Assembly (NCBI GenBank): GCA_038258425.1
Contig: JBBSPV010000035.1
Coordinates: forward strand, 1-40,657
Origin: DATLGB01 sp038258425
GTDB lineage: Bacteria; Actinomycetota; Thermoleophilia; Solirubrobacterales; Solirubrobacteraceae
DNA: 40,657 nucleotides
Direction of reading: 5' to 3'
Positions 32,694-40,657 of the stretch are shown here, piece by piece (position 1 is the first letter of the stretch; each line of letters starts with the position of its first letter). The notes under the pieces were generated by a model. It was not told where the DNA came from, did not search any database, and saw nothing but the letters and a program-made list of their open reading frames with translations. The translations under genes and the position numbers were made by a program.

Positions 32694-33092
32694 CTAGCCC
32701 GACGGTCCGGCGGCGAAGCCGCCGGCGCCCTTCGGCGGCTTCAACGGCCACTCCTCGAACGCCGTGCAGCGGCCATGCGCGTCGAGGCTCACGATCCACA
32801 GGTCGAGGAAGCGCTCGGCCACCGGATCGCCGTAGGTGACCTCGAGCCGCGCGACGCCGGTATCGCCCTCCACCGCGACGACCTCGGCCTCCATGGCGAA
32901 CACCTCGTCGGCGCTGCTGCGCTCGCGCTCCCACAGCGCCCCGACCTCGGCGAGCCCGCGGTGGGGCGCCTCGAACGGGGCGGTGCGATAGGTGGCCTCG
33001 GGGGCGAAGAGCTCTGTGAGCGCGTCGGTGCCGGGCGAGCGCCACGCGCGCTCGTAGCCGGCGATCCAGCGCTCGAGCGCGCCGCGGTCCAC
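32694..33092 (-). CDS. SnoaL/NTF2-like fold protein
   Basis: 132 residues with the cone-shaped NTF2 pattern: an N-terminal helix LERWIAGYERAWRSPGTDALTELFAPEATYRTAPF, then strands DEVFAMEAEVVAVEG, TGVARLEVTYG, RFLDLWIVSLDAHGRCTAFEEWPL. The family includes SnoaL-like cyclases, limonene-epoxide hydrolases and many proteins of unknown function, so the substrate is open. GTG 33092 lies 4 bp after the penicillin-acylase-family stop, indicating cotranscription with it. Confidence 0.8.
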   Translation of the reverse strand: MDRGALERWIAGYERAWRSPGTDALTELFAPEATYRTAPFEAPHRGLAEVGALWERERSSADEVFAMEAEVVAVEGDTGVARLEVTYGDPVAERFLDLWIVSLDAHGRCTAFEEWPLKPPKGAGGFAAGPSG

Positions 33093-33096
33093 GCGA

Positions 33097-35604
33097 TCAG
33101 GGCCCGAAGGTCATGACCTGGTGGATGCCGGTGGGGCGGTTCGTGTACTGCATCGGGATCAGTGGCACCGGCGAGTAGGTGATCTTCGCGGCCGGCTCGA
33201 GCCACGTCGAGGTGTCCGGCCCGTAGCGCCTGGTCAGCGTGGCGCCGGCCCGGTCGATCGCCCGCCACAGGTCCTGCGAGCAGCGCTTGAGGTTGCCGTT
33301 GCCGCAGTAGCGCAGCCGGTAGCGGCCCCGGACCCGGAAATGGAGCATCGTGCGCAGGTCCTTGTCCATGTACTGGTGCCAGCCGGAGTACTGGCCGCCG
33401 GGGGGAGTGTCGTAGCGCGAGATCCGCGCCTGCAGCGCGCGGCAGCCCGAGCGACCGAGGCGCCGGCACAGGCCGGCGTCGGTGATCCCGCGCCAGGCGG
33501 TGTCCATGACCGTCGCGCCCGGGCTGTCGATCTTGCCGTCGCCGTCGGTGTCGACGCGCGAGCCGCCCGACGAGTTCCAGGCCTGCAGCACCTGCAGCGT
33601 GTCCTCGGCCCGCTTGGAGGGTGCCCGCGTGACCCCGAGGGCGTAGCGCAGGGTGTCGAAGAAGCGCTGGGCGCGGACGTCCTCGGTGGCGCCGGCGTTC
33701 TCCGCGTCGAGCACGGAGGCGAGCGTGTGGTCGCGGCGGCTGTCGAGCTCGTGGTCGAGCAGGTCGACGCGCTGCGGGCCCCCCTCGTTGCCGAAGCGCT
33801 CGTCCGAGGCCGGCCAGCCCCTGGCCGGCTTGTTGTTCCAGTTGACGATGTAGCCCGACCTCGGGTTGGTCACCTGCGGATGGCGCGCGTTGGGCAGGAC
33901 GCCGCGCCACTCGTAGCGCCCGCTCCCGTCCACGGGCAGGTCCGGGCTCACGCCCCGCGGCCGCAGCGGCAGCCGCCCGGAGGTGAAGAACGCCGCCTGG
34001 GTCGCGTTCGCGTAGAACGAGTTGAACGTCTGCGGTGAGCGGCCGGCGGCCCGGATGAAGCTCTTGGCGTCCGTGACCTTGCCGTTCGTGAGGTCCTGGT
34101 TGAACAGCAGGTCGACGGCCTCGCGTCCACGCGACGAGCGCCGGGTGGTGATGGCCACGAGGCGGCCACCGCGGGTGCGCGCGTAGCCCTTGACCGGGCC
34201 GTGCACGGTCTGCGGGTAGCGGAAGCGGACGGTCTTGCCGTTCTTGGCGATCGTGCCGGCGTCGACCTGGGTCATCCGGCGGCAGCGGCCCTTGTAGCGG
34301 TAGCGGGTGCGCGAGCCGCCGCACAGCCGCTCGGCGTAGGTGTCGACGATGTCGGCCCCCGCCGAGGTCAGCGTCCAGGCGAAGTTCTCCCCCGAGCCGA
34401 TCAGCATGTAGCCGGGAAACGGCGCCGACGTGGCTCCGCGCACCCGCTTGGAGGGGCTGACGAGCTGCTCCTCGTAGGTGAGGCCGGGGTAGTTGTAGCC
34501 GATCTGCGGCCCGCCGGCGAACAGCGGCGAACCCGTCGAGGAGCGCCGCCCGGAGGCGATGAGGATGTTCGAGGCCAGGTGCTCGCGCGGCCGCGCGGAC
34601 GCGGCGGCGGCGGCGGACGCGCCCGGCAGCGGGGGGACGCTGGAGCGGAACGAGTTGCGGCGCAGGCGCACGAGGCCCTTGGCCCGCTTCAGCGGCACGG
34701 CCGGCTGCCAGTGCGCCCGGCGCGTCGTGGTCGTGGTCGTGTCCGGGTCGTTCGTCGCCCGCAGGTCGGTCCAGGCCGCGTCGCCGCGCCGCCGGCCGAG
34801 CGAGGCGTCCAGCGCGGACAAGAGGTTCGCGTTGTCGAGCTCGGCGCCGCCGCCCTCGCCGAGGAACTGGGCCTTGACCGCGTTGATCGCGTACAGGTCG
34901 ATGCGCCCGAGTGGCTTGACGCTCGGGTCGTGCTCCGCGAACCACGCGTTGATGCCCGCGACGTAGACGTCGATGTCGGAGAGCAGCTGGCGTCCGCGCG
35001 CGCCCTGCGCCTCGATCCCCTTCGTCTGGGTGCGCTCGGCCCGCGCGAGCACAGCCGGGGAGGGCTTGTAGTCGTAGAGCCCGAGGATGAGGTTGATGGC
35101 GGGCGCGTTGGGCAGGTCGATGAGGGCCGCGACGCCGCCGGAGCGTGCCTGCTTGATCAGCAGGCCGCGATCCTCGGCCGCGACGTAGCCAGACGCGAAG
35201 GTGGCCCCGGCGTCGGTGTCGGAGAAGATGTACGGCACGCCGTACTGGTCGCGCTTGAGCCGCGCGCTCACCGTGCCGAAGCCGGGCGCCGTGCCGGAGA
35301 CGACTTCAGAGGAGACGTAGGACGGATCGTCCTCGCGCTTGAGGGTCGCGTCCTTGAAGTAGCCGGAGCCGTCGGCGCTCGGCACGAGCTGGGCGTTCGT
35401 CACCCGCCGGAAGAGCGGCGTCAGGCGGTCGTACATGCGCGCCTGCGTGTCGTTGGGCAGCAGTCCGGGGGTTCCCGTCCAGTTCACGCCGGGCTCGGAC
35501 TGCCCCCACGGGATGACGTTGAGCTGCGTCTTCGCCTGCGCGGCGGGCGCGGGCATGACGGCCAGGGCCGTGAGCGCCGCGAGGGCGACCGTTCGCTTCT
35601 GCAA
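33097..35604 (-). CDS. Secreted penicillin acylase family Ntn-hydrolase
   Basis: 835 residues with a signal peptide (MQKRTVALAALTALAVMPAP, cleavage near AQA). An N-terminal alpha part with RLKRDQYGVPYIFSDT and YVAAEDRG, an Ala-rich spacer, then HLASNILIASGRRS, where Ser345 would become the N-terminal nucleophile after self-cleavage. VNWNNKPARGW supplies the oxyanion-hole Asn region. The family hydrolyses amides such as penicillins, acyl-homoserine lactones or acylated peptides. Odd points: DTDGDGKID near residue 685 looks like a calcium-binding EF-hand loop, and several Cys pairs lie in the C-terminal part. TTG 35604 is chosen for the AGGAGGAGAGG just upstream. Confidence 0.85.
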   Translation of the reverse strand: MQKRTVALAALTALAVMPAPAAQAKTQLNVIPWGQSEPGVNWTGTPGLLPNDTQARMYDRLTPLFRRVTNAQLVPSADGSGYFKDATLKREDDPSYVSSEVVSGTAPGFGTVSARLKRDQYGVPYIFSDTDAGATFASGYVAAEDRGLLIKQARSGGVAALIDLPNAPAINLILGLYDYKPSPAVLARAERTQTKGIEAQGARGRQLLSDIDVYVAGINAWFAEHDPSVKPLGRIDLYAINAVKAQFLGEGGGAELDNANLLSALDASLGRRRGDAAWTDLRATNDPDTTTTTTRRAHWQPAVPLKRAKGLVRLRRNSFRSSVPPLPGASAAAAASARPREHLASNILIASGRRSSTGSPLFAGGPQIGYNYPGLTYEEQLVSPSKRVRGATSAPFPGYMLIGSGENFAWTLTSAGADIVDTYAERLCGGSRTRYRYKGRCRRMTQVDAGTIAKNGKTVRFRYPQTVHGPVKGYARTRGGRLVAITTRRSSRGREAVDLLFNQDLTNGKVTDAKSFIRAAGRSPQTFNSFYANATQAAFFTSGRLPLRPRGVSPDLPVDGSGRYEWRGVLPNARHPQVTNPRSGYIVNWNNKPARGWPASDERFGNEGGPQRVDLLDHELDSRRDHTLASVLDAENAGATEDVRAQRFFDTLRYALGVTRAPSKRAEDTLQVLQAWNSSGGSRVDTDGDGKIDSPGATVMDTAWRGITDAGLCRRLGRSGCRALQARISRYDTPPGGQYSGWHQYMDKDLRTMLHFRVRGRYRLRYCGNGNLKRCSQDLWRAIDRAGATLTRRYGPDTSTWLEPAAKITYSPVPLIPMQYTNRPTGIHQVMTFGP

Positions 35605-35704
35605 CGTCCTCTCCTCCTGCCGTCCCTCTCGGGAGCCGGCCCGTCGCGGGCCGGCGAGCGGAACCGTACCGGCTTCCGGTCCGCCGCGACGCGCCCGGTC
35701 GAGG

Positions 35705-35710
35705 TAGGTT
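35705..35710 (+). promoter_or_regulatory. -10-like hexamer of the crotonase gene
   Basis: TAGGTT ends 10 nt before the ATG at 35721. The 116-bp gap back to the divergent acylase gene holds nothing else that I recognise. Confidence 0.35.
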
Positions 35711-35720
35711 GGCCGGGACC

Positions 35721-36476
35721 ATGGGCGTCCGCTACGAGCGCCGGGGCAGCGCGGCGCTGCTGACCATCGACCGCCCGCAGCGGCGCAACGCGATCGACGG
35801 GCCGACCGCCGCGGCGCTGCTGGAGGCCTTCGGCGCCTTCTGCGCCGACGCCGACGCGCTCGTCCTCGTGCTCACCGGCGCGGGCGCCGAGGCGTTCTGC
35901 GCCGGCGCGGACCTGCGGGCGCTCGAGACGCTCGACCCTGGCGCGCCGGGCGGGCCGCTGGGCTTCACGCGCCTGGCGTCGCCCAAGCCGACGATCGCCG
36001 CGGTCGGCGGCTGGTGCGTGGCCGGCGGCCTCGAGCTCGCCCTGTGGTGCGACCTGCGGGTGGCGGCCACGACGGCGCGGTTCGGGTGCCTCGAGCGTCG
36101 CTGGGGGGTGCCGCTCGTCGACGGCGGCACGCAGCGGCTGCCGCGCATCGTCGGCCAGGGCCGGGCGCTGGACCTCGTGCTCACCGGGCGCACCGTCGAG
36201 GCGCCGGAGGCGCTCGCCATCGGCCTCGTGACCGAGGTCGTGCCCACGGGCCGCGAGCTCGAGCGGGCGCTGGAGCTCGCCGGGCACCTCGGCGCCCATC
36301 CCCAGCCGACGCTGCGCAGCGACCGCCGGGCCCTGCTCGAGGGGGCGGCACTGCCGCTGGCCGACGGCCTCGGGCTCGAGGCGCGGCTCGGCCGCGACGT
36401 CCTCGCGACCGGCGTCGCCGGCGCCCGGCGCTTCGCCGCCGGCGACGGCCGGGGCGGCGCGGCGGCCGACGGCTGA
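35721..36476 (+). CDS. Enoyl-CoA hydratase/isomerase (crotonase) family protein
   Basis: 251 residues. The crotonase core is visible: LLTIDRPQRRNAIDG, FCAGADLRAL (oxyanion hole and acyl-CoA site), PTIAAVGGWCVAGGLELALWCDLRVAA, and FGCLERRWGVPLVDGGTQRLPRIVG. The second catalytic Glu of true hydratases would lie in this last segment, where Asp/Glu residues are present, but hydratase and isomerase activity cannot be separated. ATG 35721 is used. It precedes a fused acyl-CoA reductase by 73 bp, suggesting a fatty-acid context. Confidence 0.88.
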   Translation: MGVRYERRGSAALLTIDRPQRRNAIDGPTAAALLEAFGAFCADADALVLVLTGAGAEAFCAGADLRALETLDPGAPGGPLGFTRLASPKPTIAAVGGWCVAGGLELALWCDLRVAATTARFGCLERRWGVPLVDGGTQRLPRIVGQGRALDLVLTGRTVEAPEALAIGLVTEVVPTGRELERALELAGHLGAHPQPTLRSDRRALLEGAALPLADGLGLEARLGRDVLATGVAGARRFAAGDGRGGAAADG

Positions 36477-36506
36477 GCGGTTGCGGTGGACGCCGCCGCG
36501 CGTCGG

Positions 36507-36512
36507 TAGGCT
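36507..36512 (+). promoter_or_regulatory. -10-like hexamer of the fused reductase gene
   Basis: TAGGCT would give a start point near 36520, a leader of about 30 nt and then the GGGAGG ribosome-binding site and TTG start at 36550. Confidence 0.4.
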
Positions 36513-36549
36513 CCAGCGCCGTGAGGGCGACCACTGGGAGGGTGAGGGC

Positions 36550-38538
36550 TTGACCTACTTCGTCACGGGGGCGACGGGCTTCATCGGCCGTCACCTCGTC
36601 GAGCAGCTGCTCGACCACCGCAGCGGGGACATCCACGTGCTCGTGCGGGAGGGGTCGCAGGACAAGCTCGAGGCCTTGACGCAGGGGTGGACCGCCTTCG
36701 GCGACGTGTCGCGGATCAAGCCGGTCACCGGCGACCTCGGGCAGCCGGCCCTCGGCGTCTCCGAGGCAGACCACGAGGCGCTCGCGGGCGTCGAGCACGT
36801 CTTCCACCTCGCCGCGGTCTACGACATGGCGGCCGACGAGGAGCGCAACGTCGCGCTCAACGTGGGCGGCACCGAGCACGCCGTGGAGCTCGCCAACGCC
36901 ATCGGCGCCGGCACGTTCCACCACGTGTCCTCGATCGCCGCCGCCGGGTCCTACAAGGGCCACTTCACGGAGGACATGTTCGACGAGGGCCAGCCGCTCA
37001 CGCACCCCTACCACCGGACGAAGTTCGAGTCCGAGCGGACGGTCCGCCAGGACGTCCAAGGCGCCTGGCGCGTGTACCGGCCGGCCATCGTCGTCGGGCA
37101 TTCCAAGACGGGCGTGATGGACAAGATCGACGGCCCGTACTACTTCTTCAAGGCCATCCAGAAGGTCCGCAACGTGCTCCCGCAGTGGGTGCCGCTGCTC
37201 GGCCTGGAGGTCGGCTGGACGAACGTCGTCCCGGTCGACTACGTCGTGGACGCGATGGACCACATCGCGCACGCCGACGGCCTCGACGGCCGCGCCTTCC
37301 ACCTCGTCGACCCGAAGGGCCAGCGGGCGGGCGACGTCCTCAACGTCTTCGCCCGCTCGGCCCACGCGCCCCAGATGGCGATCCGCGTCGACAAGCGCAT
37401 GACCGACATGCTCCCCAAGGGCGTGCTGTCGATGGTCATGCAGCTGCCGACGCTCAAGGACATCCGCAAGCAGTGGCTCGCCGACCTCGGCATTCCCGAC
37501 TCCGTCCTGCAGTACATGGGCCTGACCGCGAAGTTCGATGCCCGTGACACGCTGCGGGCCCTGGAGGACTCGACGATCGAGCTGCCGCCGCTGGAGTCCT
37601 ACGCGGACCGGCTGTGGGACTACTGGGAGCGCAACCTCGACCCGGACCTGTTCAAGGACCGCTCCTTCGAGGGGGCGGTGAACGGCAGGACGGTGATCAT
37701 CACCGGCGCCTCGTCGGGCATCGGCCAGGCGGCGGCGATGAAGATCGCCCGCGCGGGCGGCATCCCGATCCTCGTCGCCCGCTCGGCCGAGAAGCTCGAG
37801 GAGGTCAAGGTCGCCATCGAGCGGGCGGGCGGCACGGCCTACACGTACTCCTGCGACATCGCCGACCCCGACTCCGTCGACGCGTTCTTCGAGGCGGTCT
37901 TCGACGACCACGCGGCGATCGACGTGCTCGTCAACAACGCCGGACGGTCCATCCGGCGCTCCATCGCGCTCTCCACCGACCGCTTCCACGACTTCGAGCG
38001 GACGATCCAGCTCAACTACCTCGGCGCGGCGCGGATGATCGTCCGGCTGCTGCCGCACATGCGCCAGCGCGGGCGCGGGCACATCGTCAACGTCAGCTCG
38101 ATCGGCGTGCAGACCAATCCGCCGCGCTTCTCGGCCTACGTCGCCTCGAAGGCGGCGCTGGACGCGTTCACGCGCGTCGTCTCCACGGAGACCATCGGCG
38201 ACGGCGTGACGTTCACGACGATCCACATGCCGCTGGTCAAGACGCCGATGATCGCGCCGACGAAGATCTACGACTCCTTCCCGACCATCACGCCCGACGA
38301 GGCGGCGGACCTCGTCTGCGAGGCGATCCGCGCCAAGCCCAAGCAGCTCAACACCCGGCTCGGGACCTTCGGCGAGATCGCCTACGCCGTGGCCCCCAAG
38401 GCCGTCGACCAGATCCTGCACATGGCCTACAAGGTGTTCCCGGACTCGGCCGCGGCGAAGGGCGAGAAGGACCCGTCCGAGCACGCCTCGGGCGAGGCGA
38501 TCGCCCTCGCGCACCTCATGCGCGGCGTGCACTGGTAG
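36550..38538 (+). CDS. Fused two-domain SDR, AcrA1-like fatty acyl-CoA reductase
   Basis: A 662-residue protein with two NAD(P)-binding Rossmann domains. N-terminal extended SDR: FVTGATGFIGRHL at residue 4, FHLAAVYD, and YHRTK catalytic pair. C-terminal classical SDR from about 378: VIITGASSGIGQ, VNNAGRSIRRS, NVSSIG and SAYVASKAAL. The same order is found in mycobacterial AcrA1 (Rv3391)-type reductases, which reduce long-chain acyl-CoA or aldehyde to alcohol, for wax esters or other lipids. TTG 36550 is chosen because GGGAGGGTGAGG lies just upstream and the first strand starts at once. Substrate is inferred from the family. Confidence 0.87.
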   Translation: MTYFVTGATGFIGRHLVEQLLDHRSGDIHVLVREGSQDKLEALTQGWTAFGDVSRIKPVTGDLGQPALGVSEADHEALAGVEHVFHLAAVYDMAADEERNVALNVGGTEHAVELANAIGAGTFHHVSSIAAAGSYKGHFTEDMFDEGQPLTHPYHRTKFESERTVRQDVQGAWRVYRPAIVVGHSKTGVMDKIDGPYYFFKAIQKVRNVLPQWVPLLGLEVGWTNVVPVDYVVDAMDHIAHADGLDGRAFHLVDPKGQRAGDVLNVFARSAHAPQMAIRVDKRMTDMLPKGVLSMVMQLPTLKDIRKQWLADLGIPDSVLQYMGLTAKFDARDTLRALEDSTIELPPLESYADRLWDYWERNLDPDLFKDRSFEGAVNGRTVIITGASSGIGQAAAMKIARAGGIPILVARSAEKLEEVKVAIERAGGTAYTYSCDIADPDSVDAFFEAVFDDHAAIDVLVNNAGRSIRRSIALSTDRFHDFERTIQLNYLGAARMIVRLLPHMRQRGRGHIVNVSSIGVQTNPPRFSAYVASKAALDAFTRVVSTETIGDGVTFTTIHMPLVKTPMIAPTKIYDSFPTITPDEAADLVCEAIRAKPKQLNTRLGTFGEIAYAVAPKAVDQILHMAYKVFPDSAAAKGEKDPSEHASGEAIALAHLMRGVHW

Positions 38539-38594
38539 GGGCGGCGAGCCGGCGGGCGTCGAACGAGCCACTGAGCCGCCCCTCGGGGCAAGAG

Positions 38595-38610
38595 GCGGGC
38601 ACGAGCCCGC
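38595..38610. terminator. Short GC hairpin between convergent genes
   Basis: GCGGGC-ACGA-GCCCGC forms a perfect 6-bp stem with a tetraloop in the 106-bp gap between the reductase and the AbiEi/DUF559 gene. There is no T-tract. It may end transcription from either side. Confidence 0.3.
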
Positions 38611-38644
38611 AGAGCGTCGCTCCGCCGCCTTCGGCCCGGCTCCC

Positions 38645-39559
38645 TCACGCCGCGAGGCCGAGCTCGCGGCGCCGGCGCGCCATCGCGCGACGGAGCTCTG
38701 CGGCGACGACGTGCGGCTGGTGGTTCACCTCCGCCCAGCTGAACCGCAGGACCTCGCAGCCGAGCGCCTTCAGGGCTCGGTCCCGGACACGGTCGTCCTG
38801 CCGGGCGATGACCGTCTCGTGGCTGCGGTCGTCCGTCTCCACGATGAGTCCCAGCGCCGGCCACGCGAAGTCGGCGAGAGATGACCCGATGCGCAGCTGG
38901 GTCCGCGGGAGCGGCAGGTCGAAACGCACGCACAGGTCGAGGAAGGCCTCCTCGAGGCCCTCGCCGGCGTCACCGGGAACGTAGCGGTCGAGCACCCGGC
39001 GCAGGCGCGCCTCGCGGGCGGCGTTCGCCGGCACGTCCGCCAGGGCCGCGCGCAGCCTGACGATGTCGAGGCCGTGCAGCCGCACGGCGTTGCGGACGGC
39101 GCGCTGCAGTCCCCGCGGGGTCAGCGGCAGGGCGACGTCGCGGAGCACGCGCCCCAGCGTCGTGACCGGGATGCGCTCGCGGACGGTGACCTGCCCCGGC
39201 GTCAGCGTCTCGCAGCGATGCAGCACGAGGCCCGGCCGACGGTCGCGCCCGCGCTGGGTCGGAACGGTCACGTGCACGGGACCCGGCGCCGGCGTCAGGA
39301 GTCCCCACAGGCCGGCGGCGTCGAGATGGCTGAGCGCCGCATCGTCCCCGCACGCGCGGACGGCGGCCGACCAGCGCCCGTTGGGCGCGAGCTCCGCACG
39401 ACCGACGGCGAAGACGCCGGGATGGACGACGTGCAGGACGCCGGCCGCGACACGGCGGCGGATGGCCGCGTGGGTGAGGCCGAGCGTGCGGAGCTCGGCG
39501 GTGGTGAGGACCCAGTCGCGCTGACGCGCGGCGAGCAGGAGGCGGTGAGTGGTCGTCAT
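38645..39559 (-). CDS. AbiEi-like wHTH protein with DUF559 nuclease-like domain
   Basis: 304 residues. The N-terminus (RDWVLTTAELRTLGLTHAAIRRRVAAGVLHVVHPGVFAVG) matches the AbiEi antitoxin-type winged helix. The C-terminal domain (from about residue 215) has the Vsr/DUF559 restriction-fold pattern LADFAWPALGLIVETD, then RDRALKALGCEVLRFSWAEV; the Asp...E-x-D set could bind metal. Such fusions are common and multi-copy in actinobacteria, usually without a partner toxin, and their role is unknown. ATG 39559 has an excellent AGGAGGT site. No AbiEii toxin gene is adjacent. Confidence 0.82.
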   Translation of the reverse strand: MTTTHRLLLAARQRDWVLTTAELRTLGLTHAAIRRRVAAGVLHVVHPGVFAVGRAELAPNGRWSAAVRACGDDAALSHLDAAGLWGLLTPAPGPVHVTVPTQRGRDRRPGLVLHRCETLTPGQVTVRERIPVTTLGRVLRDVALPLTPRGLQRAVRNAVRLHGLDIVRLRAALADVPANAAREARLRRVLDRYVPGDAGEGLEEAFLDLCVRFDLPLPRTQLRIGSSLADFAWPALGLIVETDDRSHETVIARQDDRVRDRALKALGCEVLRFSWAEVNHQPHVVAAELRRAMARRRRELGLAA

Positions 39560-39589
39560 GTGACCTCCTAGCCGCCTGGCGCCCGACAT

Positions 39590-39660
39590 TCGCCCCCCTC
39601 GCCCCCCTCGCCGGCTCGTCGCCGCTCGTCGCCGCTCGTCGCCGCCCGGCGCCGCCCGGG
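39590..39660. repeat. Two adjacent short tandem repeats
   Basis: TCGCCCCCC occurs twice in a row (39590-39607) with a partial third copy. GCTCGTCGCC then repeats three times (39614-39643), followed by a diverged fourth copy GCCCGGCGCC and a partial fifth ending in a run of G. It lies in the 173-bp gap upstream of the AbiEi/DUF559 gene; no gene is seen in the gap. Confidence 0.8.
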
Positions 39661-39732
39661 GGGGGCAACAGGCGGGAGGCGACGGAAAGCGGGCACACGT
39701 CCGCCTCTTGCCTCCTCGCCGCGGCCGCGCGC

Positions 39733-40599
39733 CTAGAGGAAGAGGCCGCTCGGATCGATCGCCGCGCCGCGGAGGCGGACCTCGAAGTGCAGGTGGGGGC
39801 CGGTCGAGAAGCCGGTGGAGCCGACCCGGCCGACGCGCTGGTGCCCCGTCACGCACTGGCCGCGCCGGACCGCGACGGAGGACAGGTGGGCGTACATCGT
39901 CGTCACGCCGAGCCGATGGGCGACGACGACGAGGTTGCCGTAGCCGCCGGACGTGGAGCCGGCCGACACGACGCAGCCGCGGCCGGCCGCGCCGACCGCC
40001 GTGCCCGCGGGCGCCGGGAAGTCCAGGCCCGGGTGCCACGTGTCGGCGCGAACGCCGAAGCCGTCCGTCCAGCCGGACCCCAGCGGCCGGTAGAAGCGCA
40101 GCGGCGTCGACGGCAGCCGCCGGTGCAGCGCGGCACGCGTCCCCGGCCCCGCGACGCCGTCGGCCGCGAGCCCGGCCCATGCCTGGAAGCGGCGCAGCGC
40201 GGCGCCCGCGCGCGGGCCGAAGCCGCCGTCCATCGGCCCGGACGGGAAGCCGTGGCGCGCGAGCTGCCACTGCAGCACGGCGACGTCCCAGCCGCGCATG
40301 CCCGGCCCGATCGGACGGGACCCCCAGCGCGGGCGCCCGCGGCGGCCGAGCGCGCGGCGGGTCGCGGGCCCGGCGACGCCGTCGACCGCCAGGCCGCGGC
40401 GACGCTGCAGCCGCCGCACACCGGCGCGCGTCCGCGGCCCGGCCAGGCCGTCGACGTCACCCCCGTAGACGCCCACGGCGCGCAGCGCGACCTGCAGGGC
40501 GGCGACGTCGCCGCGCGGCCGTGCCTCGGCGGGGCTCGCCGCGACCAGGACGGCGACGCACCCGGCGGCCAGCGTCGGGAGGACGCGAGGAGCCTGCAT
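39733..40599 (-). CDS. M23 endopeptidase with two peptidoglycan-binding domains
   Basis: 288 residues. The signal peptide (MQAPRVLPTLAAGCVAVLVA) ends near SPAEA. Two PG_binding_1 repeats follow: DVAALQVALRAVGVYGGDVDG (30-85) and DVAVLQWQLARHGFPSGPMDG (104-160). The LytM-type M23 domain carries zinc ligands His189 and Asp193 (HPGLD), His238 (YAHLS) and the His269-x-His271 pair (GPHLHFEV), so it should cut peptide cross-links in the wall. ATG 40599 is used; GTG 40608 is an in-frame alternative. About 50 bp of upstream sequence remain before the window edge and show nothing clear. Confidence 0.93.
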   Translation of the reverse strand: MQAPRVLPTLAAGCVAVLVAASPAEARPRGDVAALQVALRAVGVYGGDVDGLAGPRTRAGVRRLQRRRGLAVDGVAGPATRRALGRRGRPRWGSRPIGPGMRGWDVAVLQWQLARHGFPSGPMDGGFGPRAGAALRRFQAWAGLAADGVAGPGTRAALHRRLPSTPLRFYRPLGSGWTDGFGVRADTWHPGLDFPAPAGTAVGAAGRGCVVSAGSTSGGYGNLVVVAHRLGVTTMYAHLSSVAVRRGQCVTGHQRVGRVGSTGFSTGPHLHFEVRLRGAAIDPSGLFL

Positions 40600-40657
40600 C
40601 CGCCTCACGATGAACGGCCCCCGCGCCGCGGCCGGCCCCGGCCGGTGCTGGGCGCCC

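Noticed and set aside
38645..39559. AbiE toxin-antitoxin system or mobile defence island
   Set aside because: Only the antitoxin-like wHTH fused to DUF559 is present; no AbiEii nucleotidyltransferase, transposase or integrase is adjacent.

Overview
The window is very GC-rich chromosomal DNA with GTG and TTG starts, many 1-4 bp start/stop overlaps and actinobacterial gene content (Ser/Thr kinase, single-domain regulators, fused acyl-CoA reductase, AbiEi/DUF559 protein). I infer a deep actinobacterium of the Solirubrobacterales/Thermoleophilia type; no rRNA or marker tree here proves that. It reads like a draft contig: the first ~135 bases are abnormally G/T-rich and cut into a gene. I see no tRNA, rRNA, CRISPR, prophage or insertion sequence.

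Layout. 1-6.5 kb: broken M48-type peptidase, phosphoesterase, lipoprotein plus membrane Ser/Thr kinase, tgt, a lone cyclic-nucleotide-binding domain, Hsp20, a MarR regulator and a double VOC protein. 6.5-10.9 kb: a tight glycolytic operon gap-pgk-tpiA-gpmI ending in the VOC gene. 11-13.1 kb: a VOC gene and a plus-strand redox operon (anchored linker protein, ApbE, ferric-reductase-like haem membrane protein). 13.1-16 kb: uvrC-rapZ. 16-19.8 kb: secreted basic glycosidase-like protein, Mug-type glycosylase, catalase, TspO. 19.8-22.5 kb: a four-gene Tad-like operon whose last protein fuses a TadG-type N-terminus to a VanY-type peptidase and a lytic transglycosylase. 22.7-24.3 kb: pepT and a membrane protein. 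24.4-30.4 kb: a phosphate regulon (PhoB-like regulator, phoU, pstBACS, and a second PhoB-like protein with no receiver). 30.5-40.6 kb: ABC-F ATPase, small membrane protein, SnoaL-like protein, penicillin acylase family protein, crotonase, fused acyl-CoA reductase, AbiEi/DUF559 protein, and an M23 peptidase with two peptidoglycan-binding repeats.

How it works together. The phosphate genes form one unit: 11-bp direct repeats resembling actinobacterial PHO boxes lie before pstS, before the receiver-less regulator, and between phoU and the full regulator. The glycolytic genes are translationally coupled. Many isolated genes carry a TANNNT hexamer 6-11 bp before the start codon, which suggests widespread leaderless transcription. 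The most unusual items are the Tad-VanY-SLT fusion operon, the receiver-less PhoB paralogue with its repeat array, and the ApbE/haem-reductase operon that lacks an evident FMN acceptor.
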